From Leptodontidium sp. MPI-SDFR-AT-0119 (lineage: Eukaryota > Ascomycota > Leotiomycetes > Helotiales > Leptodontidiaceae), in assembly GCA_020726505.1 (NCBI GenBank), contig JAHLEZ010000003.1, positions 1,116,001 to 1,180,000 of the forward strand: a DNA stretch of 64,000 nucleotides. The letters are read 5' to 3'. Below are positions 22,184-34,039 of this stretch, piece by piece. Position 1 is the first letter of the stretch. Each line of letters opens with the position of its first letter. The notes under the pieces were generated by a model. The model ran no database searches. It was not told the DNA's origin and saw only the letters and a program-made list of their open reading frames with translations. Position numbers and translations under genes: made by a program.

Positions 22184-22965
22184 AGTTAGGGGGGGGGGGG
22201 GGGGGGGGGGGTGAATGGTTTGGGGGTGAATTGAAGTGGAGTTGTGGAGGAGAATTGGAATGGGGCTGTAAATATTGAGGATGGGATCAGGGTTGATGGA
22301 TTTGCATTGTATATTAGGTTGGGGTTCTAACAAAAGGGGAAACGGGTCATGTTCAAGCATTTATTTTGTATATGTTGTATTTATAGCAGATATGGCACTC
22401 AAGCAATTGGGTAATTGTTGACTTGATGAATTATCCTCAATTTGTGCACTATTCATCATGTCACAAGATTGTATCAGCACATTAAGTGTTTGCTTGCATA
22501 CCAATCATTGATACCACTCCAGAGTGGCAGAGCTTATAGCCTCCGCAAGCCAATTAAGAACCACGTTTGCTATTTGTAACTACATACCTTCTAACATTAT
22601 CAAGGTCTTTAACAGCTTAATTAAATTTGGTTCGTTAGGCATATCTTTGGTACCCCTCAAACCCGTTCCAGGAAATAGTCAGCGAGCTGCTGACCCTCTC
22701 CATCTCAAGATGAGCTACAAAAAAGGTTTTCGGCTGAAAGGCTTCCAAACTAATTAAATACAAATCTATTATCTATTTCTCTTCCTGTAAGTAGCCAGGC
22801 TCTATGTAAAATATTCTCTAATCCCAACAAAAGAATACCGCTCCAACTCCAGCCACACCAGTGGCCATGCATCGCTTAACAACTAACCGACACAACGAAA
22901 CAAAATAAAACAAATCCAACAGCCATGTTATGTATCCAACCTCTACCATCTAGCAACCAAAGATC
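22184..22965. other. Convergent intergenic region with G23 run
   Basis: Contains 23 consecutive G (22189-22211) directly after the DUF3602 stop; the rest is AT-rich 3' flank. No gene is seen. Confidence 0.6.
22189..22211. repeat. G23 homopolymer
   Basis: Twenty-three G in a row, six bases after the DUF3602 stop codon, hence in its 3' UTR; a potential G-quadruplex-forming tract in the mRNA. Confidence 0.9.
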
Positions 22966-25042
22966 TTACAACTTCCTCGACTCCCCCCTCTCCAAATCTA
23001 CCTCTTGCTCTGCATCCTTCTCCGCACTCCTCTCAGCATTAACATCCGTATCCTTCCCTCTCTTCTCCCCTCTATCATCACCCAACTCCTCACCGTCCTC
23101 TACTTGCTCTTGCATTTGCTCTTCCTCCCTCTCGCGGTCTCCCTGTCTACCACCCCTCATCTGCTCCAGGAACGCCGCCGCCTCAGCCGCATATTTACAC
23201 TTCAACCGAATCCCCATCCCGTACTTATAGAACAAGAACGGGAAAGGCACGCAAGCCAGCGCGAGGAAAGCAGGGATCGTAGACGCCCAGTGGATGCCGA
23301 GGTTTTGGTACATGTCTGTTTTGGGGGCGGTGATGTCAGCTTGAGTTTTGATGTAAGACGAGGAAAAGGGGGTAAAGTTTGAAGGATATGTAAGCGAGAA
23401 TGGGAAGCGAGATAGATGGCAGACGTACAAGTAGTGAATAAAGGAAACGCGGCACCGAACAGCGATCGCAGAACGGAGTTGGCAGCTAACACGGAAGCGG
23501 CGTAGATGACATACGAATCGATCAGGTAGTTCATGATACTCAGGAACACGAGCACCATCCCGAACCCGAACGGTGCAGTCCCGATAATCGATACGCTCCA
23601 GTGGATACTGGGGTAGTTGGTCCACGCGAACCAGAAGAGTCCGATGGGGAGAGTGATACTGCCGATGAGAGCTGGCGGGAGTCGTGCTTCGGGTGGTGCG
23701 TTGCCGTTGTGTTTAGCTGCGACTTTTACGTAGCGCTTGTTGTCGTAGATGGAGTAGCAGACCGCACTTATCATACCCACAGCCACGCCCACGAAACTCA
23801 ATCCACCTATCCCGGCACTCCATCCGCGCTGCTGCTGGTAGACGATGGGAAAGGCGCCAAACATCATGTATAGTGTACCGTAGATGATAGCCATGTAGAT
23901 ACTGAGCAGCAAGACGATAGGTTCGCGGAACAGCAGGATCCATGGCCTGCTAAGCGCGGTCTTGAATTCCTGCCCGATAGTCTTCGCTCCGTGGTTGATC
24001 TCCGCGGCAGACTTGTAGACCTTTCCAGTCATCTTCGAGAGTTTTGCTGCACGTCGTCGAAGAATCACTGGCGTATAGGTTTCTGGGATGGTGAGGGATC
24101 CGATTATCCAGAGGGCGCCAGTGAAGATTGCCATTAGTCCTTCGACCCATCTCCACCCTTTTGTTTCTCCTAGGAAGCCGCCCACTATGGGTCCTAAGAT
24201 ATGTTAGCTTTACCATCTGCATGTCTGGAAAGCTGTTTGTGGTTTACCAATTACAGGACCGAGGAATGGTGCAGCAGCAAATATGCTCATCGCCATCCCA
24301 CGCTCGGAAGCAGGGAACATATCGGCAATAACACCGCCTGCATTGGTCAAAGGGGATGATCCAAAAGCACCAGCAAAGAACCGCAGGATGATGAGCGTCT
24401 CAATGTTTTGCGCGCCAGCTGCACCGGCGTTGAAAGCTGTGAGCATGGCATAAGTGCCGAAGAAGAGAACTTGTCGTCCGTATAACTCGGAGAGGGGAGC
24501 CCAAAGAAGAGGACCGATAGCGAAACCGAGGACGAAGAGAGAGATTCCGAGCGTGGCTACTTCAGTGCTGATGCGGAAAGTTGAGAGGATCTCTTGGATA
24601 CCACCGCTGTATGCTGAGGAAACGAACGCTACTGCTAATGTTGCCTGTAACAGAGAAAATTAGTATCAACTTTGCATGATCAGCGGGGAAGTCATTCAAA
24701 GTATACAAAGTTATTTGTATACTTGAAATGATTCAAAACATAGAGTCTGGGCGAACTTACAACTGCTACAAGTAAAGTAATCATCCACTTCTTCCACCGA
24801 GGGAAGAGCATAGGGTTTCGCCTATCATTCACAATGTACTCGACCACATACGGATCTTCTTCTGTCCCTGAGCCCTTATAAGGCCAGTTCAACACCTCTG
24901 GCGTTACATGTGTCTGATCGAACACAAGTTCCCAATGCGCAGCCTTTTTCTGAGTCGATTTCTTCTGAGCCTCAACATCCTGTTCAGGGGCAGGCTCGGT
25001 AGCCGTTCGCGATGACGCAGATGAAGAAGGTGGATGCGCCAT
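22966..25042 (-). CDS. MFS drug:H+ antiporter (DHA1-type, 12 TM)
   Basis: Exons (minus): 25042-24761, 24644-24248, 24193-23429, 23315-22966; phases close to 597 aa. A 90-residue cytosolic N-terminus ([24 protein letters not shown]) precedes the membrane region, as in fungal DHA1 proteins. MFS motif A-like [15 protein letters not shown] and the mid-protein [16 protein letters not shown] are typical of the polyamine/multidrug branch (Flu1/Tpo-like). The C-terminal tail of about 65 residues is strongly charged (Glu/Asp/Arg runs), longer than usual. Substrate cannot be inferred; it is not in a biosynthetic cluster. Likely plasma membrane. Confidence 0.9.
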
Positions 25043-26342
25043 ATTTCAAGCCAAGAAATCGACCGATAAGAGAATCGACCAAGAAGGAGAAAAAAGGCAC
25101 AAGAGGAAAAAAGAGATGCCGAAAAGAAGAGTTTCTAAGAGGCAGTCCTTCTCCTCAAGTACTCAAAGCGGGATGGAGCATTTCAAAGCAGAAAATTTCC
25201 TGAACACGACGACTCCATGGAGATAGGGAGGGAACCATTTCATAACTTCGTCAAGGAAGAAGCACTCCCGGATATAATCCCCAGCTTCCCTGTCCACACA
25301 TCCACAATCCCATCTTTCTGAAAGAACTCTCTTCATGACCCACCAGTTTGTGAACGGCATAACTCTGCATAACTCTGCATAATATGTACAACCTAAACAT
25401 AATTCGGGGTATAAGGATGCCGATCAGTGACCTGGGGAGACCTGGGCTTTGGGCGGGGGCGTTTGGAGCCTCATTCTAAACTTTGATGTGCCGTCATGCC
25501 GAGAGTGGCGTTGATCCCCATTTTTAAGTTGAACGAGGGGAGCTTGGAGCAGTAATGTCATATTCCAAACTTAACTTAAAAAGCACTTAACCTCGTGCTC
25601 AACGACCGTTCATTTGGCCAATTGGGTTCACGATTTCAAGAAGCTATTGTCACAAATGGCTTGCGAGGGAGAGGGGAACACGCCGCTGACAAATGTGAAG
25701 CAATAGGGCCGTTTGATGAAGCCCCATGTTAGTTGATTTTCACAACTTCTGGATTTGGCTATGCAAGCGGAGTTCCGGATGAGGAGTTAAGATTAAAACC
25801 CGCTCGCTGCATCACTTGTAGACTTGCACAACGAATGACAGCAAAGGATTCGACACTTGACTCTTCTGGGAAATAAGAATCGCTTGAGGAAGTAACAATA
25901 CATTAAGAGGTACTTCGTACTTCCATTGGCTTACAAGCGCAAATAGGGTCAAGATGGCCTTGATATTCGGTACAAGTTGAAATAAATATCCACCAAGATG
26001 GAATTTACTTCTTGCTTAACCAATGCCAGTCACTATTTACCGAACGTTTTCTCTTGCGACGTGCTGTTCTTTTGGCTGTTAGATGCTGACAATTGCCGGT
26101 GTTGCCGAAGTACAAGTCTACTGCAAGCTAATTGGACTGGCGACTAACTATTCTTTCCAAAAGAAGTGTTCAATGCAATAAAAAATACTCTCGAAGTAGC
26201 ATCAATAAAGTTCCCAGCATCAAATGAAATCCAAAATGATAGGCAAGTACCAGATGTTCAAGGAAAAGAAAGTAAGCAACAAAAGCGTCCTGCCCTGCCT
26301 CCTCTCACGATTAAGCGAGAGCAACAAAACACCTCAAATTGA
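25043..26342. other. Intergenic
   Basis: Upstream region of the transporter and 3' flank of the PP2C gene. A 10-bp direct repeat (AACTCTGCAT, twice) sits at 25361-25380. No gene is seen. Confidence 0.55.
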
Positions 26343-27900
26343 TCATTGACCCGGGACATTAAAGAAAACCACCTGCACCGTAATATCATCCCGGATATTT
26401 CTGCTGAACGGAGTACCATAAGTAAGTCGGCCCGCCAACATCTCATGATGGTTCCCACCCAGAGAATTGCGCACCAGGTGCACAGCCGCATTGTCATCTT
26501 GAACCGTCGTCCTCCCCTCGACGAACTTCTCTTTCCACTCGAAGTCCGAAAAGTCATACGGCTCGTACTTCGGCTCTGCATTGCCAACTTTCCTTATAGT
26601 CGCAGGCGTGTCTAGCCACTTTGCTACCAGGTCAACAGCCTGCTGGCTTGACATGTTATCCCATAGCCCATCCGTCGCCATGATCAGGAACGAAGGCTTT
26701 CCAGGGTCAATATTCATGCTCGTCACGGCCGGCTCCGCGGTAAGGTATGGCGGAGTCAGGACTTTATACCTCGGCGTCAAAATTGAGGGCCCCCCGAACT
26801 TCTTCTTCAACTCCTTTTGCAGATCAACAGGCCATTTCCACCGACTGTCTCCAAATGCTCGAGAGACCATGATTCCGAGTACGCGTCCACCGGCAATGAT
26901 CTCTTCTTCGCCCGGGTGCTCCTTTTTGAGTCGAGCTATTTCCTCTGCGTTGTCGCCAGTTTGATCGACGGACAGTGGTATGGCTTCCCATTTGCCCTCA
27001 TTATTTCTCTGTCCTAGAACTGCTCTCGAGTCACCGGTACACGCTACGTGCAGTTTGTATGTCGTAGGATCATAAATCGACAACAGGGCGCATGAGCCTG
27101 CAAAAGCAGGTGCCATGTTCGCCAATTTATCTTGAAGTGACCCATTCCCTTGAGAGACGTCCACGGCAGTCTTTAGAATCGTATCGTCAAGTTTGACGAA
27201 TGCTCCTTTAATAGCATCACCAACTCTGTCGTCAGATACACCCTCTTGATCCGATCCGGACTTGACCTGACTCAATCCATGCCTCACGAAAGGTAGTAGT
27301 TGTTGCTGTAGAAGGTCTGCTGCTTGCCATCCTGCGTGGCCGTCGAGAACTCCCCATGCCATCCACTTGCTCCCCTCCTTCCAAGGAGAAGGAAAGGTCC
27401 CGTGAATATAACGGTCCTCGCATGGAGAATTGGAGGCTACCTGAGTACCGTCATATCTGTTGACACCGCCGATTCCGGGCTGATATGAATACCCTTCTTT
27501 CGAGATCATGCGAGTTACTTCTTCCCTGGAAGAACCTCGATTCGCTATGAATTGCTCGGCTAATCAAGACTTTAGTATATATATTTCTCAGTGTTTCAGG
27601 ATCAGAAAAAGGCAATCCAATACTAGATCCCAGGTCTCAGACTGTGAATGATTTTGAAGCGAAAGAAAACATACCTGGTGTACCGTCCAGATGTGGTGGT
27701 GTGTCATTGCGGCCGGTTTCAAAGTACCAAAACACAGGCACACTAACTACACCAGCACCAGCGATGTATTTCGCTACTCTGGCGACATTCGATACCGAAG
27801 GTCCTGCTTTCGTTGAATAGAAGCTCCTGGTCGGTGGTTGCAAGGTGGTCACGCGAGCTACACGCACGTGTGCCATGCGCAGTGATAGCCTTGCGGACAT
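26343..27900 (-). CDS. PTC5: Mitochondrial PP2C phosphatase, pyruvate dehydrogenase phosphatase type (Ptc5-like)
   Basis: Exons (minus): 27900-27675 and 27559-26343, giving 480 aa. The N-terminus is basic and Ser/Thr-rich (MSARLSLRMAHVRVARV), as for a mitochondrial presequence, followed by a hydrophobic span (YIAGAGVVSVPVFWYF). PP2C metal and catalytic motifs are present in order: CEDRY, WGVLDGHAGW, ACTGDSRAVLG, MATDGLWDN and RDDITVQVVFF. The layout matches yeast Ptc5 and mammalian PDP, which dephosphorylate the E1alpha subunit of pyruvate dehydrogenase and so activate it. Assignment is by overall pattern, so another mitochondrial PP2C remains possible. Confidence 0.9.
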
Positions 27901-28415
27901 TGTCCGATTCAGCGGAGGACTGGAACTGAAGCAGAATCTCGAAGTCTTGTTATGTCAGAGGTATATGTTCCTCTATTTCGGATGGAGGATATTTCTTCGA
28001 ATGATGTGAAATGATGTGAAGCTGAGGTTGCGAGATATAGGCAGCATCTCACCTGCGCACAGATATCACCTGGGCGTAAAGATCAGTTGGGCGTAACGTT
28101 CTCTGGGGCGTGGACATCAATGGGGGCCGGTAACCAGGGCGTGATAGTCACTCTGATCTGATGGGAAATGAGACCCAACGTTGTGTGGCTGAACGCAAGG
28201 ATAATTACGAAGGCGGGGCTATGGAAATATTCATGAAAAGGGAAGGAATTCTCGATTGAGAAGACTGTCGCGGGTGAAAATTTGGCATTGCAAAAATTCA
28301 CAAATTCTGGTCGGGAATCTTAGAGGTAGAGTCTAATTTCACATGAGGGCTCAATCACAGTATTTCAGAATCAGTGGAATTAATGAGAAGGCATTTGCGT
28401 TTAATCAATACTGTG
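27901..28415. other. Intergenic
   Basis: Upstream region of the PP2C gene and 3' flank of Rcm1. Nothing is recognised. Confidence 0.55.
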
Positions 28416-30376
28416 CTACTTCGTCTTCTTTCTCTTTTTGTCTGGCTTGATGAGCTGTGTACGTTTCTTCAACGCACTATGCGCGTGCTTGTTCACGGGA
28501 GCTTTTGCTGGTTTGGATGGCTTTTCCGTTGGAGGAGCTGGGGCCTTGGACAGTTTGGTGGAGACATTTTTCACAACCTTTTCCTCCTCCTCCTCCTCAA
28601 ACCCACCCCATTCAAGATCCTCTTCAGGCGCTTCGACCTCTGGCTCGTTCTCAAGAACTACCATCTCAGAATCCTCAATATCTGCCGGTACAGGAAATCC
28701 CATGACATCTCGGACGAGATGACCGCGCTCGTCTCGGAGAAACTGGGCGTCCATGTCGGTCGTTGGGCTCAAGTCTCTGACGAATCCTGCGAGAAAGAAA
28801 CCCATCGTACCATGCTCATCATCCTTGTTTGCCCTGATGCAACTCTCTGCTAACTCATCATTCCCACCACATGCCTGTTGAGATCCTCGAACAGGCCAGT
28901 CCTTCATGCCTCTGATCTGCTCCTCACGCTTCAAAATACGCCAGCCTGCCTGCTTCGCAATTGGGCTCGTCAGTGCCCTCTGAACGACGTTCTCATTTTC
29001 CTCCGCGTGAATTGAACATGTTGAGTATGTGATTTTTCGAGCAGCTGGAAATTTGAAGGCGTGGAGAAGAAGCTCTAGTTGGAACTTGGAGAGTGCTTCC
29101 AAGCGATTCTTCAACTCGTCCTCGGAACTGATGGCTGTGACTTCTCCGTCATCGTCTACCATGACATCCATTGAGGCGTCGTGGTCCTCGCGTTTTCGCT
29201 TCCTTGTCTCAGCAGCTGGCTCAGGTGCCTTCGCATTTGAGACCTTTGCAGACTTGGGAGGTCTCGCTCCATGTTTTGGCGCTGCTTGTTTGAGTACAGG
29301 CAGGTGTAGTTCCGGCATATCATCTCGTCCGATAATCCCACTTCCAGAACAACTTGGGTCCAGCAAAAGTGCTCCAACTTTCTTGAAGGCAGTGGATTTT
29401 GGGTCAGACTTCAGAAAATCATGCCCAGGGTGGATTTTGGTAAACGTGTTTGATCCAGCCAGATTAACCATCTTCTCCAGCGTCTCGGCTCTTCCTTTGT
29501 TCTTCTCAAAGGCATGAATTATTTGCGAGCTCTCGTCGGGCTCTGGGCTGTGTTCTGTAAGGATCGAAGCAAGGTGCGTAGTTTTGTTTCCAGGCGCAGA
29601 ACAGGTGTCTATAATGTTGCCATCCTGAGGAAGAGGGTCGAGCATGTAAGCTGGGAAACACGAAGCCTTGTCCTGAAAGATGATCTCTCCGGCTTTATAT
29701 GCATCACTCTTAGATAGATCCACATTTGGTGAAATGGCAATCAGGTTCGGAATGTTCCCATCAATGAGCAACCGTTTGGCACCTCGCTTTCGTACAGCAG
29801 CAATTGACGTAGCACGCTCGAGTCCAGCAAAAGTTGTCTCCAGTTGGTCCTCGAGTGATGTCTTTAATGTGTTGATTCGAACCCACCGAGGATATGGCGC
29901 GTCTGATGTGCCTGATCCATTTTCCAATCCTTCCTCAATAAACGCCTTGAAGGACTCAACAGAGCTGACCTTCCTCCGAACTCGCGCTTTCACAAATTCT
30001 GCCTGAAGTCTCCCCTTATGCCTCTCCACACTGGTCCTCAGTCCATGGGTCGCAGGCAGAGCAATCCCTCGTTTCGCCAGTAAGAGGTCGTGGACAAGAA
30101 GAATTGAAAGGATCGGTGTCAACTAGCAGAGTCGCAGATCAGTAGAGCTCGATGAACTTCGTGGAGGAGGCTTACCTTGTGCTCAAGACGTAATATTTCC
30201 GCATTCTCAACAACTTCTTTCAGGACCGAGCTCCATTTGCATGTTTCGATTGCGAGCGCATAAATTTGCGCAGGTTGAGACTTCAAATCCTTCTTGCTGA
30301 ATATCCTCGACTTCAAGCTTCCACCTGCGTTAGTAGGAGCTGTCAGAAGGTCAGCAGCCTCGTAGTACAGAGACAT
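28416..30376 (-). CDS. RCM1: 25S rRNA (cytosine-C5)-methyltransferase, Rcm1/NSUN5 family
   Basis: Exons (minus): 30376-30176 and 30122-28416, giving 635 aa. The N-terminus MSLYYEAADLL is typical of Rcm1/NSUN5. The Rossmann-type SAM-binding region has IIDTCSAPGNKTTHL (motif I), LLDPSCSGSGI (motif IV with Cys) and ITYSTCSIHAEENE (motif VI with the second Cys). An insertion of about 60 residues with a basic cluster (ETRKRKREDH) and an acidic patch separates motifs IV and VI. The Lys-rich C-terminal tail (KKRTQLIKPDKKRKKTK) suits nucleolar location. In yeast, Rcm1 makes m5C in helix 70 of 25S rRNA. It is divergent from the GFA gene, 589 bp between starts. Confidence 0.96.
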
Positions 30377-30965
30377 AGCACCACCGAGATCCTAATTCAC
30401 GGAAAGAATGTGATTGGATATGTTGAAATCCTCCCAATGCTTCCCCGACGCTGCTATTCTTTTATTCTTTTGTTCCACGTACACGGCAATCTGGAGGTTT
30501 AATCGGGGCGGGGATAATTTTCCTGAACTTTTATTGTCAGGGGAAATCCAGGACCAGTTCTGGGAAGGTTTGCCGAGAGCGCTAGTGAACTCATCTGGGG
30601 TAAATATCCCGAGGTCTTTCTCCAACTCCCAGATAATTGTTTCTGCATGGTATATTTTCGGACGCACCTCGATATAGGATCAGAAGTTCGAAGTAGCGTA
30701 ATGTTGGTCTTCAAGTGGTCTCAGATTCACCCAAGTCGTATGCCAATTTGAGGACATTTTTCCAGAACACTTGCCGACCAATTGCAATTATCCAAAAGAC
30801 CAGCAGAGATGCGACTAAATCATCGCCCACTCAAAATTCTCATGCATAGCGCTGAGTAAGATGGCTGCCATGCGGCGTTAAGTAGTTTCTTCAAATTGTA
30901 TAAAAGCACTTGATGGGATGGAATTCTCACATCGAGATACTCTCCCCTCTTTCTCAAGTATCACC
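30377..30965. promoter_or_regulatory. Divergent intergenic region Rcm1 / GFA gene
   Basis: 589 bp between the two start codons and probably contains both promoters. A TATA-like TATAAAA at about 30899 precedes the GFA gene. Confidence 0.45.
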
Positions 30966-31495
30966 ATGTCTTCAACTACGACAGATTCGCCCGAAACTAT
31001 CTACGGCGCTTGTAACTGTGGGAGGATTGTTGTTTCTCTACCCCGTACATCACTGCCAAGCAGTGTAACACTCTGCCATTGCTCAAATTGCCGGGCATCC
31101 AGCGGCTCACTGTAAGTATTTACTCCTCCTTCAAATACTCCTCTACTCGCTGATAGCCACAGATTTGCAGTCAACATGCCCACATCTACGGAAGACATCA
31201 AAATCGAAGGAACTCCCAAGATTCACGTCGATATTGCAGCATCTGGCAATAGTGTAAACCGTCACTTTTGCGGCGACTGTGGATCGTAGGTTCACTCATG
31301 GCTTGTGACTTTTACGAGCTGACACTGGCCAGCGCCATCATGTCTGTGGTAACAGTACGCCCAGAGAAGAGTATCCTCAAAGGCGGGTTGTTCGTCAAAT
31401 CTGGCCTTAATCTTCCAGCTCCTGGCAGAGAGCAGTTTTGGAGACGATCAGAGCGGTGGGAAGTTGCACACCCTGGTCTTGTGCCGATTGATTGA
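30966..31495 (+). CDS. GFA/CENP-V family glutathione-dependent formaldehyde-activating-like enzyme
   Basis: Exons: 30966-31111, 31163-31285, 31333-31495; phases close to 143 aa, the usual length of the family. Zinc ligand motifs are all present: YGACNCGRI, LCHCSNCRASSGS and FCGDCGS, followed by IMSVVTVRPEKS. GFA proteins bind zinc; Gfa itself forms S-hydroxymethylglutathione, but most fungal paralogues have unknown substrates. The second intron is only 47 nt with a CTGAC branch site. The gene ends 100 bp from the convergent gene at 31596. Confidence 0.9.
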
Positions 31496-31595
31496 AGAGC
31501 CTAGCTAGATTACATAGGCACAGCAATCTATGATGTTGTATTCTCAAAATAGGCTGTGAATCTCAACTCTGCGTGAGATACCTTGTTTCTGTCTG

Positions 31596-32120
31596 TCAAG
31601 ACCTGGTTGGAAGTCCAAGTCCAAGAAATTGTTCCTGCAAGAATCCCACCACCGCATCTCCTCCTACCAAGGCATTGAGACCTGGAGGAATCGCAACAGT
31701 CTTAAGACCCGGAATCAATCCCTTTGCCAGTTTAATAACTTCGTTTTGCTGAACGGCACTCCATTGACTTGAGCAGATCTACAGCCTGACTTCAGCTGTT
31801 GTTGTTGACTGCTAGCTAGGATCAAACTTACAAGGACTTGTGGCACAACAACAAGAGACTCCAACATTGCTTTGACCCCAAAGATACCTATAGGTAATTG
31901 GTAAGTCTCGAGGCATCGTACGGAATTTCGAACTTACTATTTGTGTTGGCAACGTGTACTAAGTCGTATTGTATTTGCAGACCCTGAGTTTCAAGTCAGT
32001 TTCCACAAAATTCTCAAATCGACCTCTGCTCACATTGATGAGGATAGCAACTAGTTCTTTGGCTCTTTGTGGGGTGTTGTTCATAGAAACAATATAGATG
32101 GGTTGTACTTGAGTTGCCAT
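31596..32120 (-). CDS. Small conserved-looking protein of unknown function (4 exons)
   Basis: Exons (minus): 32120-32034, 31983-31938, 31887-31832, 31778-31596; every border has GT/AG and phases close to 123 aa. Each exon alone is too short to stand out as an ORF. The protein reads MATQVQPIYIVSMNNTPQR, an Ile/Val-rich middle (FGVKAMLESLVVVPQVL) and IIP-like GLIPGLKTVAIPPGLNALVGG, ending FLGLGLPTRS. Alternating hydrophobic segments suggest a small alpha/beta domain; no signal peptide or membrane span is clear. I do not recognise the family. Alternative acceptors for exon 4 hit stops, which supports this model. Confidence 0.65.
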
Positions 32121-32561
32121 TGTGAATTTGGTGACTCGATATTGGAAGCTGGTCTGATTGACCTGGACTTGTGACTCCTTTCATTAAGTACTTTCTCCTT
32201 TTTTGCCGCTTTGGCAGCCGTTTGAAGTCTTACATGCACCTGAGCCTTGCTATCACCGAGCCTGGACCAACCCGATTCAACTTCAACGACAAATTTTGGT
32301 TGGTTCTGGAAGTCATGAAGGCGTACGAGACATCAAGCGGACTTAATGCAAGGATCTACCAGACAAATGCATTGCGCTGAGATTTCTAACAAGTGCAGAT
32401 GAAATGCAAGGCGCGCTAATGCCGAAGTATAGTACCTACTGAAAATGGAGCTATGAAGCGCTCAGAACACCTCAGTGGCTCCGCTAAAGATGCTGACAGA
32501 CGATGTAGACCGAAAACCTGAACGTAAGCAGAATCTTTGGACTTGATTGCTATTTGACATA
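32121..32561. other. Intergenic
   Basis: Upstream region of the small four-exon gene and 3' flank of Prp18. Nothing is recognised. Confidence 0.5.
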
Positions 32562-33638
32562 TCAACCCATAAGCTGTCTGATATCCTCTGGAGGCCAACG
32601 GACTTGTGCAAAGCTCAAACATCGCTTAATACTCTGCAAAAACTTCCTCGTAACCTCGTCTCCCATGACATGTCCCTTGTCACTCTCGTGCAGCTTCTCT
32701 CGAGCACTACGCTCGTGAATACCAACCATGGTAACTCCGATGGGCCATGCTGCTTTGCCGATACTCAGTCGTAAGTAACCATCATTGGCATCCACATAAC
32801 GACGTTCTTGGGCTGCTTTGACGATTTCAACAATAGGCTCAAGAACACCTTCGTCGACGTCGCCTTTCTCGAACTTGCGGAATAGCTACTTGAAGTTAGC
32901 TTGAATTGAGTAAAAGCGGTAGAAGAAACTTACTGGCGTCATGTTCTCCTTGCTCTGTACCATAGCATTATATGCCGCCTTGCTAGCAAACGTGTCTCTC
33001 TTCTCCTGCTCCAAAGCCGTCTCCCACTCCTTCAAAATCATGGTGAAGTATGAAGCCAGCTGCCTGAACAGGAACTTCCTCTCAGCATCTCCCTTTGGCA
33101 CAGCATCGACTTTCATATCCTTCTCCTCCACCAGCTCCAAAGATGTTGGGATAGGTCCAGTCGTCATGACAATACCCAGCTTCCTAAACCTCCGTAATCT
33201 CTGCTTGTGACTCTCGCCGAAAAGCGTTACGGGTTGGCCCATCTCCCTCAACTTCTCAACCAGCTCCTCGTCCTTAACATCGTCTGCATCAACCTCCTCA
33301 CTGGTCTCCGTAACCAACTCTGGCAAGCCCAACCTCTTCCTTCTGGCCCTCTCCTCATCTGCCTCTTGCTCTTCCCTCCGCCGCCTAGACTCCTCTGCTA
33401 GTTTCCTCCGCTTCTCTTCCCGTGCTAGTTTTGCCTCAGCTTCATCTTCTTCCCTTTTCCGCTTCTGCTTCAGCTTGGCTTCCTTCTCTGCTTCGAGGGC
33501 TCGTTGTTCGGCGAGGTATTTCAGACGTCGCTCTTCCTCCACCTCCGCGCGCTTCATGTACTTCTTGGATGGCTCCGTCGAGGAGGAGTTCGGCTTGGAT
33601 CCAGAGATCGCCTGGTTCATAAGAGCAGCGAAATCCAT
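32562..33638 (-). CDS. PRP18: Pre-mRNA-splicing factor Prp18
   Basis: Exons (minus): 33638-32934 and 32885-32562, giving 342 aa. The N-terminal half is a long charged coiled coil (K/E/R-rich, RALEAEKEAKLKQKRKREE) leading to a PRP4/SFM-like motif (RRLGLPE-type RKRLGLPE, LREMGQPVTLFGES). The C-terminal half is the Prp18 domain (FLFRQLASYFTMILKEWE, ERRYVDANDGYLRLSIG, AAWPIGVTMVGIHER). Prp18 acts in the second step of splicing with Slu7. ATG at 33638 was chosen because no ATG lies upstream in frame. It is divergent from SAP18. Confidence 0.96.
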
Positions 33639-34039
33639 GGTTGGGGTTGTTGTCAAAGAAAGCGGCGGTGGTTTGGAGCAATCTTTAATGATGTAGGTTT
33701 GTGCTGGTCCCTGGTGCTTCGGGATTCCGTTAGTGCACTTCGTAATGCGCCGTGAGGTATATCAGAAGGAGGGCAGAGATCGGATATCAGTAGAGCTTCA
33801 CTACAGTTCGTGATTCACTGCCTTAAGCTACCTTGCAGTCTGCGAAATTTGAATCGATTGCTGTTGAAGGTGAGGAATGCGACAGGAGCAAACACAAAAG
33901 TCTTGGCAAGTTTGCATCTCTAAGTCAACTCAAGAACATCAAAAAGATAACATTTGCGCCGGAGCTTCCAACACAACCACAACAACCCAGAATGCTCATC
34001 TGAAAGTCCAATCACCATCTCAATACACAGCATATTGCC
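33639..34039. promoter_or_regulatory. Divergent promoter region Prp18 / SAP18
   Basis: 401 bp between the start codons of two genes for RNA-linked nuclear proteins; a shared promoter is likely. No specific site is recognised. Confidence 0.5.
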
